DNA of 17,063 bases from NCBI GenBank assembly GCA_016840305.1, contig JAEOSP010000680.1, forward strand, positions 1 through 17,063, written 5' to 3'. This document shows, piece by piece, positions 7,832-16,047 of the stretch. The DNA is from Candidatus Hodarchaeota archaeon (lineage in GTDB: Archaea > Asgardarchaeota > Heimdallarchaeia > Hodarchaeales > Hodarchaeaceae). Within the stretch, counting starts at the first letter, position 1. Each line of letters starts with the position of its first letter. The notes under the pieces were generated by a model. It worked only from the letters and a program-made list of their open reading frames with translations, ran no database searches and was not told where the DNA came from. Position numbers and translations under genes: made by a program.

Positions 7832-9082
7832 GTGATTAAAAGAATAGATAAAGAACAATATGAGATATATGTAGAGACAGTCCCCCTAAATGACCATTAT
7901 TTTACCAATAAAGTCAAGGAAACAGTACGACGAACCAGGTTAAAAGCGTTCGATCGTCAAAACCAGATAGCGTTGGTCCAGGTTATTATTACAAAAGGAT
8001 TGAAAAGACCTGATAAGCGAATGAAAAATCCACCTGAAGAAGTAGTATCTCCATTATCTCAGTCATATTCAGGGATCATCATAAGGGAGATATCCCCTCT
8101 GCTGTCGTTTTTTTCTGTTTCCTCAGTTGAAGCATTGATCAATCACTTAGCACAGAAACTTCATATAGAATCCTCGGAGCTTGAATTAATCTCATTTCAA
8201 GATTCATTGATAGAAACAGGTGTGTTAATACTTAACAAGTCATCGCTTCAGTTAGCAAGGCTTATTTTTGATTATATTCAGTATCAAGTGAAAAAACAGC
8301 CATTTCTAGATGATAATAGAGTAACAAAAGAAAATTTGCAGGTAACTACTAATGGAAACTTGGTTCTTCCGTTTACCAAAGGAATGAAGAGATTAAAAGA
8401 ATTTCTTGACCGATATTACGTGGTCTATATGATTATTGCAGACTTCCATATAGATGGAAGTCCATTTCTGGTCAATGGGCAACCTGTTGACTTTAAACAG
8501 TTTTGTTATGCTTTACTTGCTCCTCTCACGCAAGCTATTACTACTCCAGTTAAACAATTTGCCTTGGTCTTTTTAGGAGACACTTATGATTGGAGTAATG
8601 TCAAGGATGCACCCGAAGCTAGAAGGCAATTTCAAATCCTAGTTGATGTATTAAGAGAGCTGCAGTTGTTACAGAAGACCGTTTTTATTCGGGGTAACCA
8701 TGATTACTCTAAACAATTCTTCCTGCACCAAACACCTTTGTATGTTCATGATAAACTGGAATTAGAGGTCAATCCTTCGTTATCTGCTACAATACAACAT
8801 GGCGACAATCTAGGCCTCGAGTATTTCCTTAGCAAACCAGGTTCTGTTAAAGAAAATATCTTAGAATGGCGGAAAGCAAAGAAAATTCCAGATGATAATC
8901 TACATATGTTGGGTCATACCCATAATATTGGCCGTTGTTTGAAAAAGATTAAAACAATGCTTGTTCCTTCCCTTCATCGTTATTGTAACGAACCACTGAA
9001 CAGAAAACTGGGTTGGTTAGGCTTATTTGGTTATGGCAATTCCTTTGAACCTGAATGCTGGGATATAGCGATAGATTCCTAA
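7832..9082 (+). CDS. Calcineurin-like metallophosphoesterase, possible DNA nuclease
   Basis: The 416-residue product has a two-metal phosphoesterase domain in its C-terminal half, with every motif in order: ADFHID (D204, H206), GDTYDW (249-254), GNHD (288-291), QHGD (H323) and GHTHNIG (361-367). An intact set implies an active enzyme. Mre11/SbcD nucleases share these motifs, but so do many other phosphoesterases, so DNA as substrate is an inference from the adjacent helicase. The N-terminal 180 residues are mixed alpha/beta without a recognised domain and could bind a partner. GTG 7832 is the start, with GGAAGGGG (7815-7822) nine bases upstream. The ATG at 7830 is in another frame and meets TGA at once. 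Confidence 0.88.
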   Translation: MIKRIDKEQYEIYVETVPLNDHYFTNKVKETVRRTRLKAFDRQNQIALVQVIITKGLKRPDKRMKNPPEEVVSPLSQSYSGIIIREISPLLSFFSVSSVEALINHLAQKLHIESSELELISFQDSLIETGVLILNKSSLQLARLIFDYIQYQVKKQPFLDDNRVTKENLQVTTNGNLVLPFTKGMKRLKEFLDRYYVVYMIIADFHIDGSPFLVNGQPVDFKQFCYALLAPLTQAITTPVKQFALVFLGDTYDWSNVKDAPEARRQFQILVDVLRELQLLQKTVFIRGNHDYSKQFFLHQTPLYVHDKLELEVNPSLSATIQHGDNLGLEYFLSKPGSVKENILEWRKAKKIPDDNLHMLGHTHNIGRCLKKIKTMLVPSLHRYCNEPLNRKLGWLGLFGYGNSFEPECWDIAIDS

Positions 9083-9144
9083 GTCAATTCTTCTTGAGTT
9101 ATGTCGCTTATCCAACGATATGTAATCCGAAAGAGATTAATTGG

Positions 9145-9176
9145 CTTTAGTCAAAATGAAATTGTTTTTACTAAAG
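9145..9176. terminator. Hairpin between converging genes
   Basis: CTTTAGT (9145-9151) and ACTAAAG (9170-9176) form a perfect seven-pair stem, extended by AAAA (9153-9156) with the T run (9165-9169). It lies between the end of the metallophosphoesterase gene and the end of the converging DUF5615 gene, so it may serve both strands as a terminator. Confidence 0.4.
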
Positions 9177-9253
9177 AATAACAAGTTTCCCAATAGAAAT
9201 ATAACATTAAAATTTATAAATTAGCGAATTATAACTGATTAATAATATAACCA

Positions 9254-9619
9254 TTAAATGCAATCCCATCGAACCATAATTTGATGAGTTTCCACAATCA
9301 CTACTTTATAAACAACATCCTCAAGTTTATATTTATTTAAAAACTCCTCAAACAAGTCTAAAAAAGCTTTTTTACCTTGAGTCTCTGGTTTTAATAGAAT
9401 TATTCCGTAAAACGTTCCTCTTGGATGTAGAATGTCATTACTAAAGTCATTGTCTAAGGTGATTAGAATTCGTTCTTCTCTTAAACATAACTGAAGTAAA
9501 TCTTTATCTTCAATACCTATTCTCCCTTCGTGATATATACTGTCAACTTTATGATTTCCCATTGACTCTAGAAGTTTTTTAACTGAAAAAGGAGAATTTT
9601 CATCTATTTTAAACTTCAT
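9254..9619 (-). CDS. DUF5615 PIN-like protein, putative toxin
   Basis: The 121-residue product has the DUF5615 layout: KIDENSP at the N terminus (Asp6, Glu7), then acidic residues near IEDKDLLQLC (38-45), then the hallmark ILITLDNDF (51-59) and GIILLKPE. These proteins have a PIN-like fold and are found with DUF433 partners, where they are thought to act as ribonuclease toxins. GAGGGG, overlapping the stop of the upstream DUF433 gene, is the likely ribosome-binding site. The gap is nine bases, so both are translated from one message. All expected acidic residues appear present. Activity is inferred from the family. Confidence 0.87.
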   Translation of the reverse strand: MKFKIDENSPFSVKKLLESMGNHKVDSIYHEGRIGIEDKDLLQLCLREERILITLDNDFSNDILHPRGTFYGIILLKPETQGKKAFLDLFEEFLNKYKLEDVVYKVVIVETHQIMVRWDCI

Positions 9620-9628
9620 TGATGCCCC

Positions 9629-9868
9629 TCAACTTTCCATTGTTAAGGGAATGATTTCTCCTCTAGCTAAAGAAGCTCCATACATCAGTGCGACATTCAC
9701 ATCCCCTTTCTTGAGCGAAGGATACTCTTTGAGTATTTCTTCTTCCCCCATTCCTTCTGCTACGCAGTCAAGAATAACAGAAACCATGACTCGGGTTCCT
9801 TTGATACAAACCTTACCATGACAAATATTGATGTTTGAAGATATTTGTTCCTTCCATTCTAAAGTCAT
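9629..9868 (-). CDS. DUF433 protein, putative antitoxin
   Basis: The 79-residue product has the DUF433 core: HGKVCIKGTRVMVSVILDCVAEGMGEEEILKEYPSL, followed by VNVALMYGASLARGE. The family is a small helix-turn-helix-like protein paired with DUF5615 or PIN toxins. The start is ATG 9868 with GAAGGAT a few bases before it. It is the first gene of the minus-strand pair. As an antitoxin it would be expected to bind its own promoter within 9869-9960, but no operator repeat is obvious. Confidence 0.87.
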   Translation of the reverse strand: MTLEWKEQISSNINICHGKVCIKGTRVMVSVILDCVAEGMGEEEILKEYPSLKKGDVNVALMYGASLARGEIIPLTMES

Positions 9869-10169
9869 TTTTAATCCTTCAATCGACTTATTTGAGTGCT
9901 TATTCTATTAAAAGATAAATTTTTCAATTTTATTAAGCCTTTCCATTTTTGATCGATTTTTTTCCTTGATTTCATATTCAAAAAAGTATCTAGAAAATAT
10001 TTTTTGTGGACATCTTCAGAATATACGGAGGTTCGTGTGCAATACCAACGTTATATGACATCTTTATCCCCCTAATTGGTTTCAATCTAACATGAAACTT
10101 ATTATTGTGATATTGTAAACAATCGATTTGCAAAGACAACTCCAGCCTTGTACAAAAGCAAAATATAGC
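9869..10169. other. Spacer with toxin-antitoxin promoter region
   Basis: Three hundred A+T-rich bases lie between the DUF433 start and the end of the giant minus-strand gene. The part nearest DUF433 holds T/A-rich boxes on the minus strand suitable for a promoter. GGAGGT at about 10028 looks like a ribosome-binding site on the plus strand, but the frame after it closes within a few codons. No repeat or array is present. Confidence 0.45.
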
Positions 10170-13100
10170 TTATAATGAACTAATCCGTTCCACTAATTCA
10201 GAATTAAAGAGAAAGTGATTTGTAAAATGATGATCAATTCCTAAACGCTTCCAGAGTTTCTGTGTACGATTTACCCAGTTGTAATTCAACAAATAGAAAA
10301 ACTCCTTTTGAATCTCAATTACTTGTCTATTTAACGGCTTTATATGGAAAATGAGAGGTCGATAAGTCTTCAATAGGTAGGTTTGTCTAGCGTGTTCAGA
10401 GTTTTTTTGATAACACTCTTCTAAGCATGTCCGTAAATGTCTTACATGAATACGGTGGGCTTCTTGTAATGGATACCAACGATTATCATAATGAATTGGA
10501 GTAGCAAACAGCTTCTTGTAGACAAATGTTGAACGGATCTTTGTTAATGCTTGGTAATATGGGACATAATAAGGAAAATTATTATCATCTAAACAAACCT
10601 CAAAATCAGATTTCCCAAGTTTGTTATTATAAATGCCCTCTAGGACTACAAAACGGGAAAGAATGCGTGCCACCTCCTCTAAGTCCAGATGACCCGATCG
10701 TCCTGGTTTATCGTGTGTTTGATGGCTGAAGATAGGCCTAGTGTTAAAACCAAACCCAATTCGTGCATTCTTCAAACGAAACTGATATCGCATAGACCGA
10801 TGAATCGTATTCAGTGTAGCATCTAACGGTGAATATCCTCCATAAAAATCACGTTCTATTTTATGTTTTTTCTCTATACGACGTGTTACTGTTCGTCCTT
10901 CGCGAGGTCTTAGTTGTTGACGAATATTATCTAATAACCCACCTGATTTTTGTGAAGAAAGCGAAACGATTAGCTCTCGAAGTCCTTCTGCAAAGGGTTT
11001 GAATATCCACGCTTCTAAACGGCATTGTTGACGAACTGTTGGGTAGTTCTCTCCATGAAAGGGTTGATAGTGTTGATATAATCGATTAGGACTTCGCATT
11101 AATAATCCTTTGATTTGAGTAGCAATTTGATCTCCAAGAGATGGTTGATCTATAGTATAAGCAAATCCAATTAATTGTGCGCTAGCTCGTAGTACAGAAA
11201 CCACCAATCCTAGCAAATGGATTTCACTTAGAGTTTGTCGAACTCCGTCTAATGTCAATGTTTCCTCAATTATTTCAATGGGGTCGTTGGTAATCCCACG
11301 AGTCGAGGTATAAATGGTTGTTACACCATATTGTTTAAGTGTTTGATTCAATCGGGGTTTTCCCACATTAAAAACGGAATAAATCTGATTTAAAGAGTAA
11401 AAATGGCTTTTTTCATTTTTCCCCCCTTGTGTCTGTTTACGTGTCACTTGTAGAGTTGGAATCAGGTTGTTAGATTGCTTGATGTGAACAATTTCCCTTC
11501 GAGATAAAGTGAGTCGCTCTGTACGATAGTTAATCAAAATTTGTGGATGTTTATGCTTGAATTCAAGTAATTCTTCATTGATATGTGGAGTATCAATTAA
11601 CATGATTTCAGTTGCCCCGATATATCTTACTATCCCCATTTTATTTTTTATTTCTAATTTATCCAGATCTTGTGAATAACCGATTTTATCAGAGGCCTTT
11701 ATTGGTAAACAGTGGGGGGAAGTCAACAGCTGGAGAAATTCTTCATAATTCATAGAAGGAAAGTGACTTTCAGCTGGTAATTCATGCAGTTCTTCTTTTA
11801 AAATGATCTTGACGTCATCTTCTGGAAACAATAGCTTTGTTTCCTGAAATTTTTCATGGTGGGAAGTCAACTGATAGGTGAATCCCTGATATTCTTGCGT
11901 AATATTGTTTCGATGGAACTGATATTCGGTTCCACACTGACACTCGATCTGCTGTTGACCTTTTCTCCGAGTTAGCTTTTGATAACAATGATAGCAATAT
12001 TTAGGGAAAATCTTGCTTGATTCTTTTACCACAGGTTTTTTTGGTCTCCAAATCGGACAACCAGTCATACTGGAAAACACTGGACTGCGATGAATATCTG
12101 TTCGATTAGCACACGGTTCAGAGAGGGTCTGGTCACCTTTGAAAAGTGATAAAAAGGTACAATGACGTTTTCTCTTAGCGTTAAAGTAGAGACATTCTTT
12201 ACAGGTGTGATATAGATACTCGAAGCTCCAGGGAAAATTCATATTACTTTTCCAATTCCGAATAGCAATTGACCGGAAAATTAGTACTTGTGATCCACGA
12301 TTGTTTGTTAACTGTAAGTAATGGAGTTTTAACAGTCGTCGAAGCCGTCTAACTACACGAGACACTGGTTGTTCATAACGAGGGATTCCGGGCTGGTGGG
12401 TGAAGTACTTGTGACTGGGAGAATAATTTTCATCAAAAACTCGTGTAATGGCTCTAACATAACTAGCCTCACTTACACAGTCTTTATGTTCAGCTGTTAT
12501 TCGGGCATGTGAACGAACTAAGAAATATGGACTGGATGGGATGGGAGTATTTTCACGTTTAAAGAGTTTCATCCAATTAAGAATATCATGCAGTGCCCAC
12601 ACCAATGCTTTCGATGGTTCTTTCGTCTGATACTTGATCTTCTCCCACAATAGTTGTTCTAATGGATATCTACTATATTTGTCAACCTTAAACAGCTTCT
12701 TCTCTGTTTTCAATCGTCTTAGTTCACAAATCATATCATTAACATTATCTTCTATCTCCTGAGGTAATGTGTTGACATTACCTATTTTATACAAGATTCG
12801 TCTAAATGCTATCCACTCTAGGTCATTAAAATCATCTTCTGGCCTTTCATAAAAATACCATGCAGCACAGGTATAGAAGAATTGAAGAAAAAGAATCGGA
12901 GTCATCTGTTTTGATAGTGCTTGCTTAAATAATTGCGATGTTTTGACTTTTAAGAATTCACAGAATGAGGTAATTGAGAACTGCCTGTTTAAGAAAAAAT
13001 GTCCTAATGTAGTTGTCTGATAATGCACTCTATCCAATAGACCCATTGCGCGAAGCTCTTTGACTTCATTAGATAATGACTTGTCTGAGTCTAGATCGTG

Positions 13101-14483
13101 TTGGATCTGTAACCAGGAAGCACGAATATTTCTATAAAATTCCCTCTTAGTTAATCGCTTGTGAGCTGTTAAGAGGATCGTTTGATAGATTAGTTCAGAA
13201 TCATAATCAGATGCGTTATTTTGAATGATTCCCAAAGGAACAGGTGGATTAATCAAAAGCCATTTCATTACATCTGAAGTAACAGATTGTGGATGAAAAA
13301 ATGTAGTAGGGAGGGAAGAGGGTAATTGATACTTTAACGATTTTAACTTATCGATAATGGTTATTAATGGTGGCCCTGATAACCATTCAGTAATTTCATC
13401 TCCTAAATCTAAAACCAGATGATCAAACTGGTTGATTACATTGAGGGGCATTGCTTCTAGTTGTGTTAATGATCTGAATTGTGGAGTAAAAATAGAATCA
13501 TACTCGGGAAAACCCATGTCTTTTTGGAGTTGCTTCCACGATTTTTGAGTGAAACTGTTGGTGATGATCAGAAACTTCATTTTAGGGTATTTTGTGTATT
13601 TATCGGCAAGAAAAAGGGCGTAGGCAAATTGACGATATTTTTTCCAGTTTTTTTCCCCAAAGATTTCCTTTTTAACCCGCTGGATAGTTTTTTGTCTCTC
13701 TTCAAAGGAACTATCAGAGATAAAGGCCAATAGATTAGGTAAACTATTTCGAACATTTATCATGGCGCTGTGAAGCGTTGCAGGAATAGAGGGGTCACCT
13801 ATCCATTTAGATAATACCTTTAATAATGAAGTAAAAGTCCAGTTATCATAGTTGGGAGCTTTAATACTGATTTCTGTTTTCATCACTATCTTTTTTCCTA
13901 AGCTCCGAGCGAAATATTGGTAAAAAGAAGCATTAATTTTATGCTGCGTTACGCCTAAATAAGCACACCATCTTGATAATTTGGATAAAAAAGTGGTATT
14001 TAACTTAATAAACTGTGAGGAATCATAACAGACCTGATCAATATTCAGTAACACAATACAGGTAGGGATATCATCCAATACATGAGGAGGAACATGATGA
14101 AGGAACTGATCAAACGTTAAACCAATTAATTGGACAATACGGTCTTGATTCTCAATAAAATTATATAAAAATGGAGGGGATTGAAATGATGAGGTGTCGA
14201 TCAAGTGTTGTTTAAAAGAAGAGAATAATAAGGGAAAAAGGTAACTTCTTTTCTGTTCTTCGTCTTCATCAGTGGGATCTTCTTGGAAAAAAGGAAGGAT
14301 AATCTGTAAATCAACGGGTAAATAGATAAAAATAAACCGCTCGTAATATAATAGATAGTCATGAAGAAAACTTTCTACTTGGCCAAAAAGACGTGAGGGG
14401 TCGGATTCAACTTGAATTTCAAATTTATCAAGCAGTCGATGTACTACATAATCGTCACAGGCAGGAACACAATTGACAGACAT
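10170..14483 (-). CDS. Giant protein with C-terminal Cas1 integrase domain
   Basis: I read residues about 955-1380 of this 1437-residue protein as Cas1, the integrase of CRISPR adaptation and of casposons. The beta domain ends HFYSLNQIYSVFNVGKPRLNQTLKQYGVTTIYTSTRG (about 1028-1063), the Cas1 pattern of strand, turn, 'gi.v.yls..G'. The helical domain has RLEAWIFKPF (E1157), SPLDATLNTIHRSMRYQF (1218-1235) in place of 'dpvNalLn.gY..L', then IFSHQTHDKPGRSGHLDLEE (H1254, D1267) and a closing TYRPLIF. The H-D spacing of 13 equals that in E. coli Cas1 (H208, D221). Residues 761-809 hold five cysteines (CKEC..HC..C..C); 830-850 form a zinc ribbon (CYHC...CQC). Winged-helix-like stretches lie near 430-505 and 703-738. 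The first 430 residues are unassigned; FDHLVLDLGDE resembles a Walker B but no Walker A is present. Ordinary Cas1 is about 300 residues, so the fusion is exceptional. The ATG at 14483 follows GGTG. It is divergent from the nuclease operon. Confidence 0.72.
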   Translation of the reverse strand: MSVNCVPACDDYVVHRLLDKFEIQVESDPSRLFGQVESFLHDYLLYYERFIFIYLPVDLQIILPFFQEDPTDEDEEQKRSYLFPLLFSSFKQHLIDTSSFQSPPFLYNFIENQDRIVQLIGLTFDQFLHHVPPHVLDDIPTCIVLLNIDQVCYDSSQFIKLNTTFLSKLSRWCAYLGVTQHKINASFYQYFARSLGKKIVMKTEISIKAPNYDNWTFTSLLKVLSKWIGDPSIPATLHSAMINVRNSLPNLLAFISDSSFEERQKTIQRVKKEIFGEKNWKKYRQFAYALFLADKYTKYPKMKFLIITNSFTQKSWKQLQKDMGFPEYDSIFTPQFRSLTQLEAMPLNVINQFDHLVLDLGDEITEWLSGPPLITIIDKLKSLKYQLPSSLPTTFFHPQSVTSDVMKWLLINPPVPLGIIQNNASDYDSELIYQTILLTAHKRLTKREFYRNIRASWLQIQHDLDSDKSLSNEVKELRAMGLLDRVHYQTTTLGHFFLNRQFSITSFCEFLKVKTSQLFKQALSKQMTPILFLQFFYTCAAWYFYERPEDDFNDLEWIAFRRILYKIGNVNTLPQEIEDNVNDMICELRRLKTEKKLFKVDKYSRYPLEQLLWEKIKYQTKEPSKALVWALHDILNWMKLFKRENTPIPSSPYFLVRSHARITAEHKDCVSEASYVRAITRVFDENYSPSHKYFTHQPGIPRYEQPVSRVVRRLRRLLKLHYLQLTNNRGSQVLIFRSIAIRNWKSNMNFPWSFEYLYHTCKECLYFNAKRKRHCTFLSLFKGDQTLSEPCANRTDIHRSPVFSSMTGCPIWRPKKPVVKESSKIFPKYCYHCYQKLTRRKGQQQIECQCGTEYQFHRNNITQEYQGFTYQLTSHHEKFQETKLLFPEDDVKIILKEELHELPAESHFPSMNYEEFLQLLTSPHCLPIKASDKIGYSQDLDKLEIKNKMGIVRYIGATEIMLIDTPHINEELLEFKHKHPQILINYRTERLTLSRREIVHIKQSNNLIPTLQVTRKQTQGGKNEKSHFYSLNQIYSVFNVGKPRLNQTLKQYGVTTIYTSTRGITNDPIEIIEETLTLDGVRQTLSEIHLLGLVVSVLRASAQLIGFAYTIDQPSLGDQIATQIKGLLMRSPNRLYQHYQPFHGENYPTVRQQCRLEAWIFKPFAEGLRELIVSLSSQKSGGLLDNIRQQLRPREGRTVTRRIEKKHKIERDFYGGYSPLDATLNTIHRSMRYQFRLKNARIGFGFNTRPIFSHQTHDKPGRSGHLDLEEVARILSRFVVLEGIYNNKLGKSDFEVCLDDNNFPYYVPYYQALTKIRSTFVYKKLFATPIHYDNRWYPLQEAHRIHVRHLRTCLEECYQKNSEHARQTYLLKTYRPLIFHIKPLNRQVIEIQKEFFYLLNYNWVNRTQKLWKRLGIDHHFTNHFLFNSELVERISSL

Positions 14484-14550
14484 AAAAACACCATTATTCC
14501 ATCTGAAAAACCTAATAATCTAATTCTACATGAGTATTAATCTTCAAAAC

Positions 14551-14558
14551 TATATAAA
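14551..14558 (+). promoter_or_regulatory. Shared TATA box between divergent genes
   Basis: TATATAAA, preceded by CAAAAC, lies in the 130-bp gap between the Cas1-domain gene (minus) and the nuclease operon (plus). It would give a plus-strand start near 14580, with AAGGAG (14596-14601) and ATG 14614 correctly placed downstream. The reverse strand reads TTTATATA and could also serve the minus gene with a longer leader. This suggests joint control. Confidence 0.5.
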
Positions 14559-14613
14559 CCATAATATTTCTTGTAAATCTTGAATTTATTTTATTAAGGA
14601 GTTAATACTTATA

Positions 14614-15306
14614 ATGCCAAATCTTATTAAAAATTTTCCTTCCTCTTCCTTTCATGGAACGTCTCAGGAACTTGATCTCCGACAGAGTTTAACAGCAGAG
14701 GGAATTCCTTTTATCTTTCAAAAGAAATTTACCTTTTCTGATCGGTCATACATTGTAGATTTCTTTCTTGTCCACAAAATCTTGCTCGAATGTAGTTATA
14801 CACGGTCTTTCAAATATGACGTTGCTTTACGTCACAAGGCTGTCTTGTTAGAAGCAAAAACGGCCTTCATCAAACAATATTTTCATTATCCTATGTGGGT
14901 TTTATTTGAATCCGAAAGACCTTTTGGAACACAGTTTTATTATACATTGCAGAAACTTACACCTTCTATCGATAAAATCTTTACCTCAAGAATTGAACTC
15001 CTCGAATATTTACAGGCATATATTGGAATTCTGAATAATTCTTCGAGTCAAAATCCTTTCTCGCCGACTTTTTTGCAAGTAGATTCTAATAAAGAGCCTC
15101 CTTCAGATAATTATTGTACTACACCTTCTCATGGTTCTTCAGACCAATATTTTTGTCCTTATAATAGTTCCAAAAATAAGCATTTCAAACATCCAGCCCA
15201 ACAACCATGCAATTCACCTTCCTTTAAGTGCAACCACCAATTTAACAATTATTCACAAATGTTGAAAAAAAGATCCAGCAAGAGATCTGAGGTGTTCCAG
15301 CCATGA
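14614..15306 (+). CDS. PD-(D/E)XK-like endonuclease with disordered tail
   Basis: Residues about 15-135 fit the restriction-endonuclease-like fold. A first helix holds E19 (SQELDLRQSLTAEG), then come FIFQKKF and SYIVDFFLVHKILLECSY. Asp49 and Glu59 take the catalytic places, but the third position reads E-C-S, with Ser61 where Lys is usual; a later Lys67 or Arg64 might substitute. A helix with ALRHKAVLLEAKTAF follows. From about 140 to 230 the protein is rich in S, N, P, H and K, probably disordered, with C168, C181, C199 and C206 that might bind metal. Cas4 is also a PD-(D/E)XK nuclease with four cysteines next to Cas1, but their placement here differs. AAGGAG precedes the ATG. It overlaps the next gene by ATGA. 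Confidence 0.65.
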   Translation: MPNLIKNFPSSSFHGTSQELDLRQSLTAEGIPFIFQKKFTFSDRSYIVDFFLVHKILLECSYTRSFKYDVALRHKAVLLEAKTAFIKQYFHYPMWVLFESERPFGTQFYYTLQKLTPSIDKIFTSRIELLEYLQAYIGILNNSSSQNPFSPTFLQVDSNKEPPSDNYCTTPSHGSSDQYFCPYNSSKNKHFKHPAQQPCNSPSFKCNHQFNNYSQMLKKRSSKRSEVFQP

Positions 15307-16037
15307 GTGATGAGATAAAGGTAAACTTTGATTTCTATGAATTTTCGATACCACTGGTTCCATGGGCAAAGGGAACAGACTTGCTAAATGAAATTGTAAA
15401 GCAGGTTGAATCACAGGCTACAACCCTTCATCAGCTACACCAATGGAAGCTTAAACATTTACTGTTGCCCAAGCCAACTTTGAGTTCATCTCAAACCTTT
15501 GTATTTTGGGTGCATTCTTCCATTCGAGACTCTACCAAATGTTTAGCTGGAGTACGAGGAGGATTCCCAATAAGCGATATTGACGTAAGACCACCTGATT
15601 CCTCTACTTACAAAGGCAAAAAGCAAAATCCTCGTCCTCGACGGGTCTTATTGGACATTAGCTGCGATGATCCTGATCTAATCAAGGCATTAAAGCAGCT
15701 TGGGTTAGAGGTTGAGCTTGTTTGGCGTCATGCCAGTGATCTCTTGAATTATGAAGTAATCGAAATTTGTACTTCTCAATATATTGACATGCTAGTCTCC
15801 ACCAATGGACGATTATTAACTCCCCCAGAAGAATGGCTCACTTATCTTATGCCTCAGAGGACCAGACTCTTTTTTTCACCCCAAGAACTGTTGGAGTCCC
15901 CCAAAGCATTAGCTCAAGCCATCCACAGTAGGGTATACACCAAACAAACACACAAACAATCAAATTCACCCCTGTTACAACATGAATCTCGAAAAATCCC
16001 TACAAAAAGTCCCTCTAATGAAATTCACTCGGAGTGA
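15303..16037 (+). CDS. PIN-like (DUF5615/Mut7-C-resembling) protein of the nuclease operon
   Basis: The 244-residue product is not a clear family member to me. The middle part (about 113-205) resembles the DUF5615/Mut7-C PIN-like fold: RRVLLDISCDDPDLIKALKQLGLEVELV, then NYEVIEICTSQYIDMLVSTNGRLL. In PIN-like proteins the last block is usually 'lvT.D.dF'; here STNGR lacks that acidic residue, while D118 and E151 could be retained. The first 110 residues, with a W/H-rich segment (LHQLHQWKLKHLLL), and the basic low-complexity tail from about 210 are unassigned. Its ATG lies inside the stop of the nuclease gene (ATGA), so translation is coupled and the two products probably act together. GGAGTGA across its own stop serves tnpB2 downstream. 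Confidence 0.6.
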   Translation: MSDEIKVNFDFYEFSIPLVPWAKGTDLLNEIVKQVESQATTLHQLHQWKLKHLLLPKPTLSSSQTFVFWVHSSIRDSTKCLAGVRGGFPISDIDVRPPDSSTYKGKKQNPRPRRVLLDISCDDPDLIKALKQLGLEVELVWRHASDLLNYEVIEICTSQYIDMLVSTNGRLLTPPEEWLTYLMPQRTRLFFSPQELLESPKALAQAIHSRVYTKQTHKQSNSPLLQHESRKIPTKSPSNEIHSE

Positions 16038-16047
16038 AAAATGACCT

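Noticed and set aside
10028..10070. GGAGGT followed by GTG on the plus strand
   Set aside because: The frame stops after a few codons, so this is not a gene start.
13479..13733. Plus-strand 84-codon frame inside the giant gene
   Set aside because: It lies opposite the long continuous frame and is F- and K-rich as expected of antisense reading; no start signal was seen.
14614..15306. Calling the nuclease Cas4
   Set aside because: It has a PD-(D/E)XK-like core, but the cysteines are all in a low-complexity tail and not split between the two termini as in Cas4. The QhXXY-type motif was not seen.
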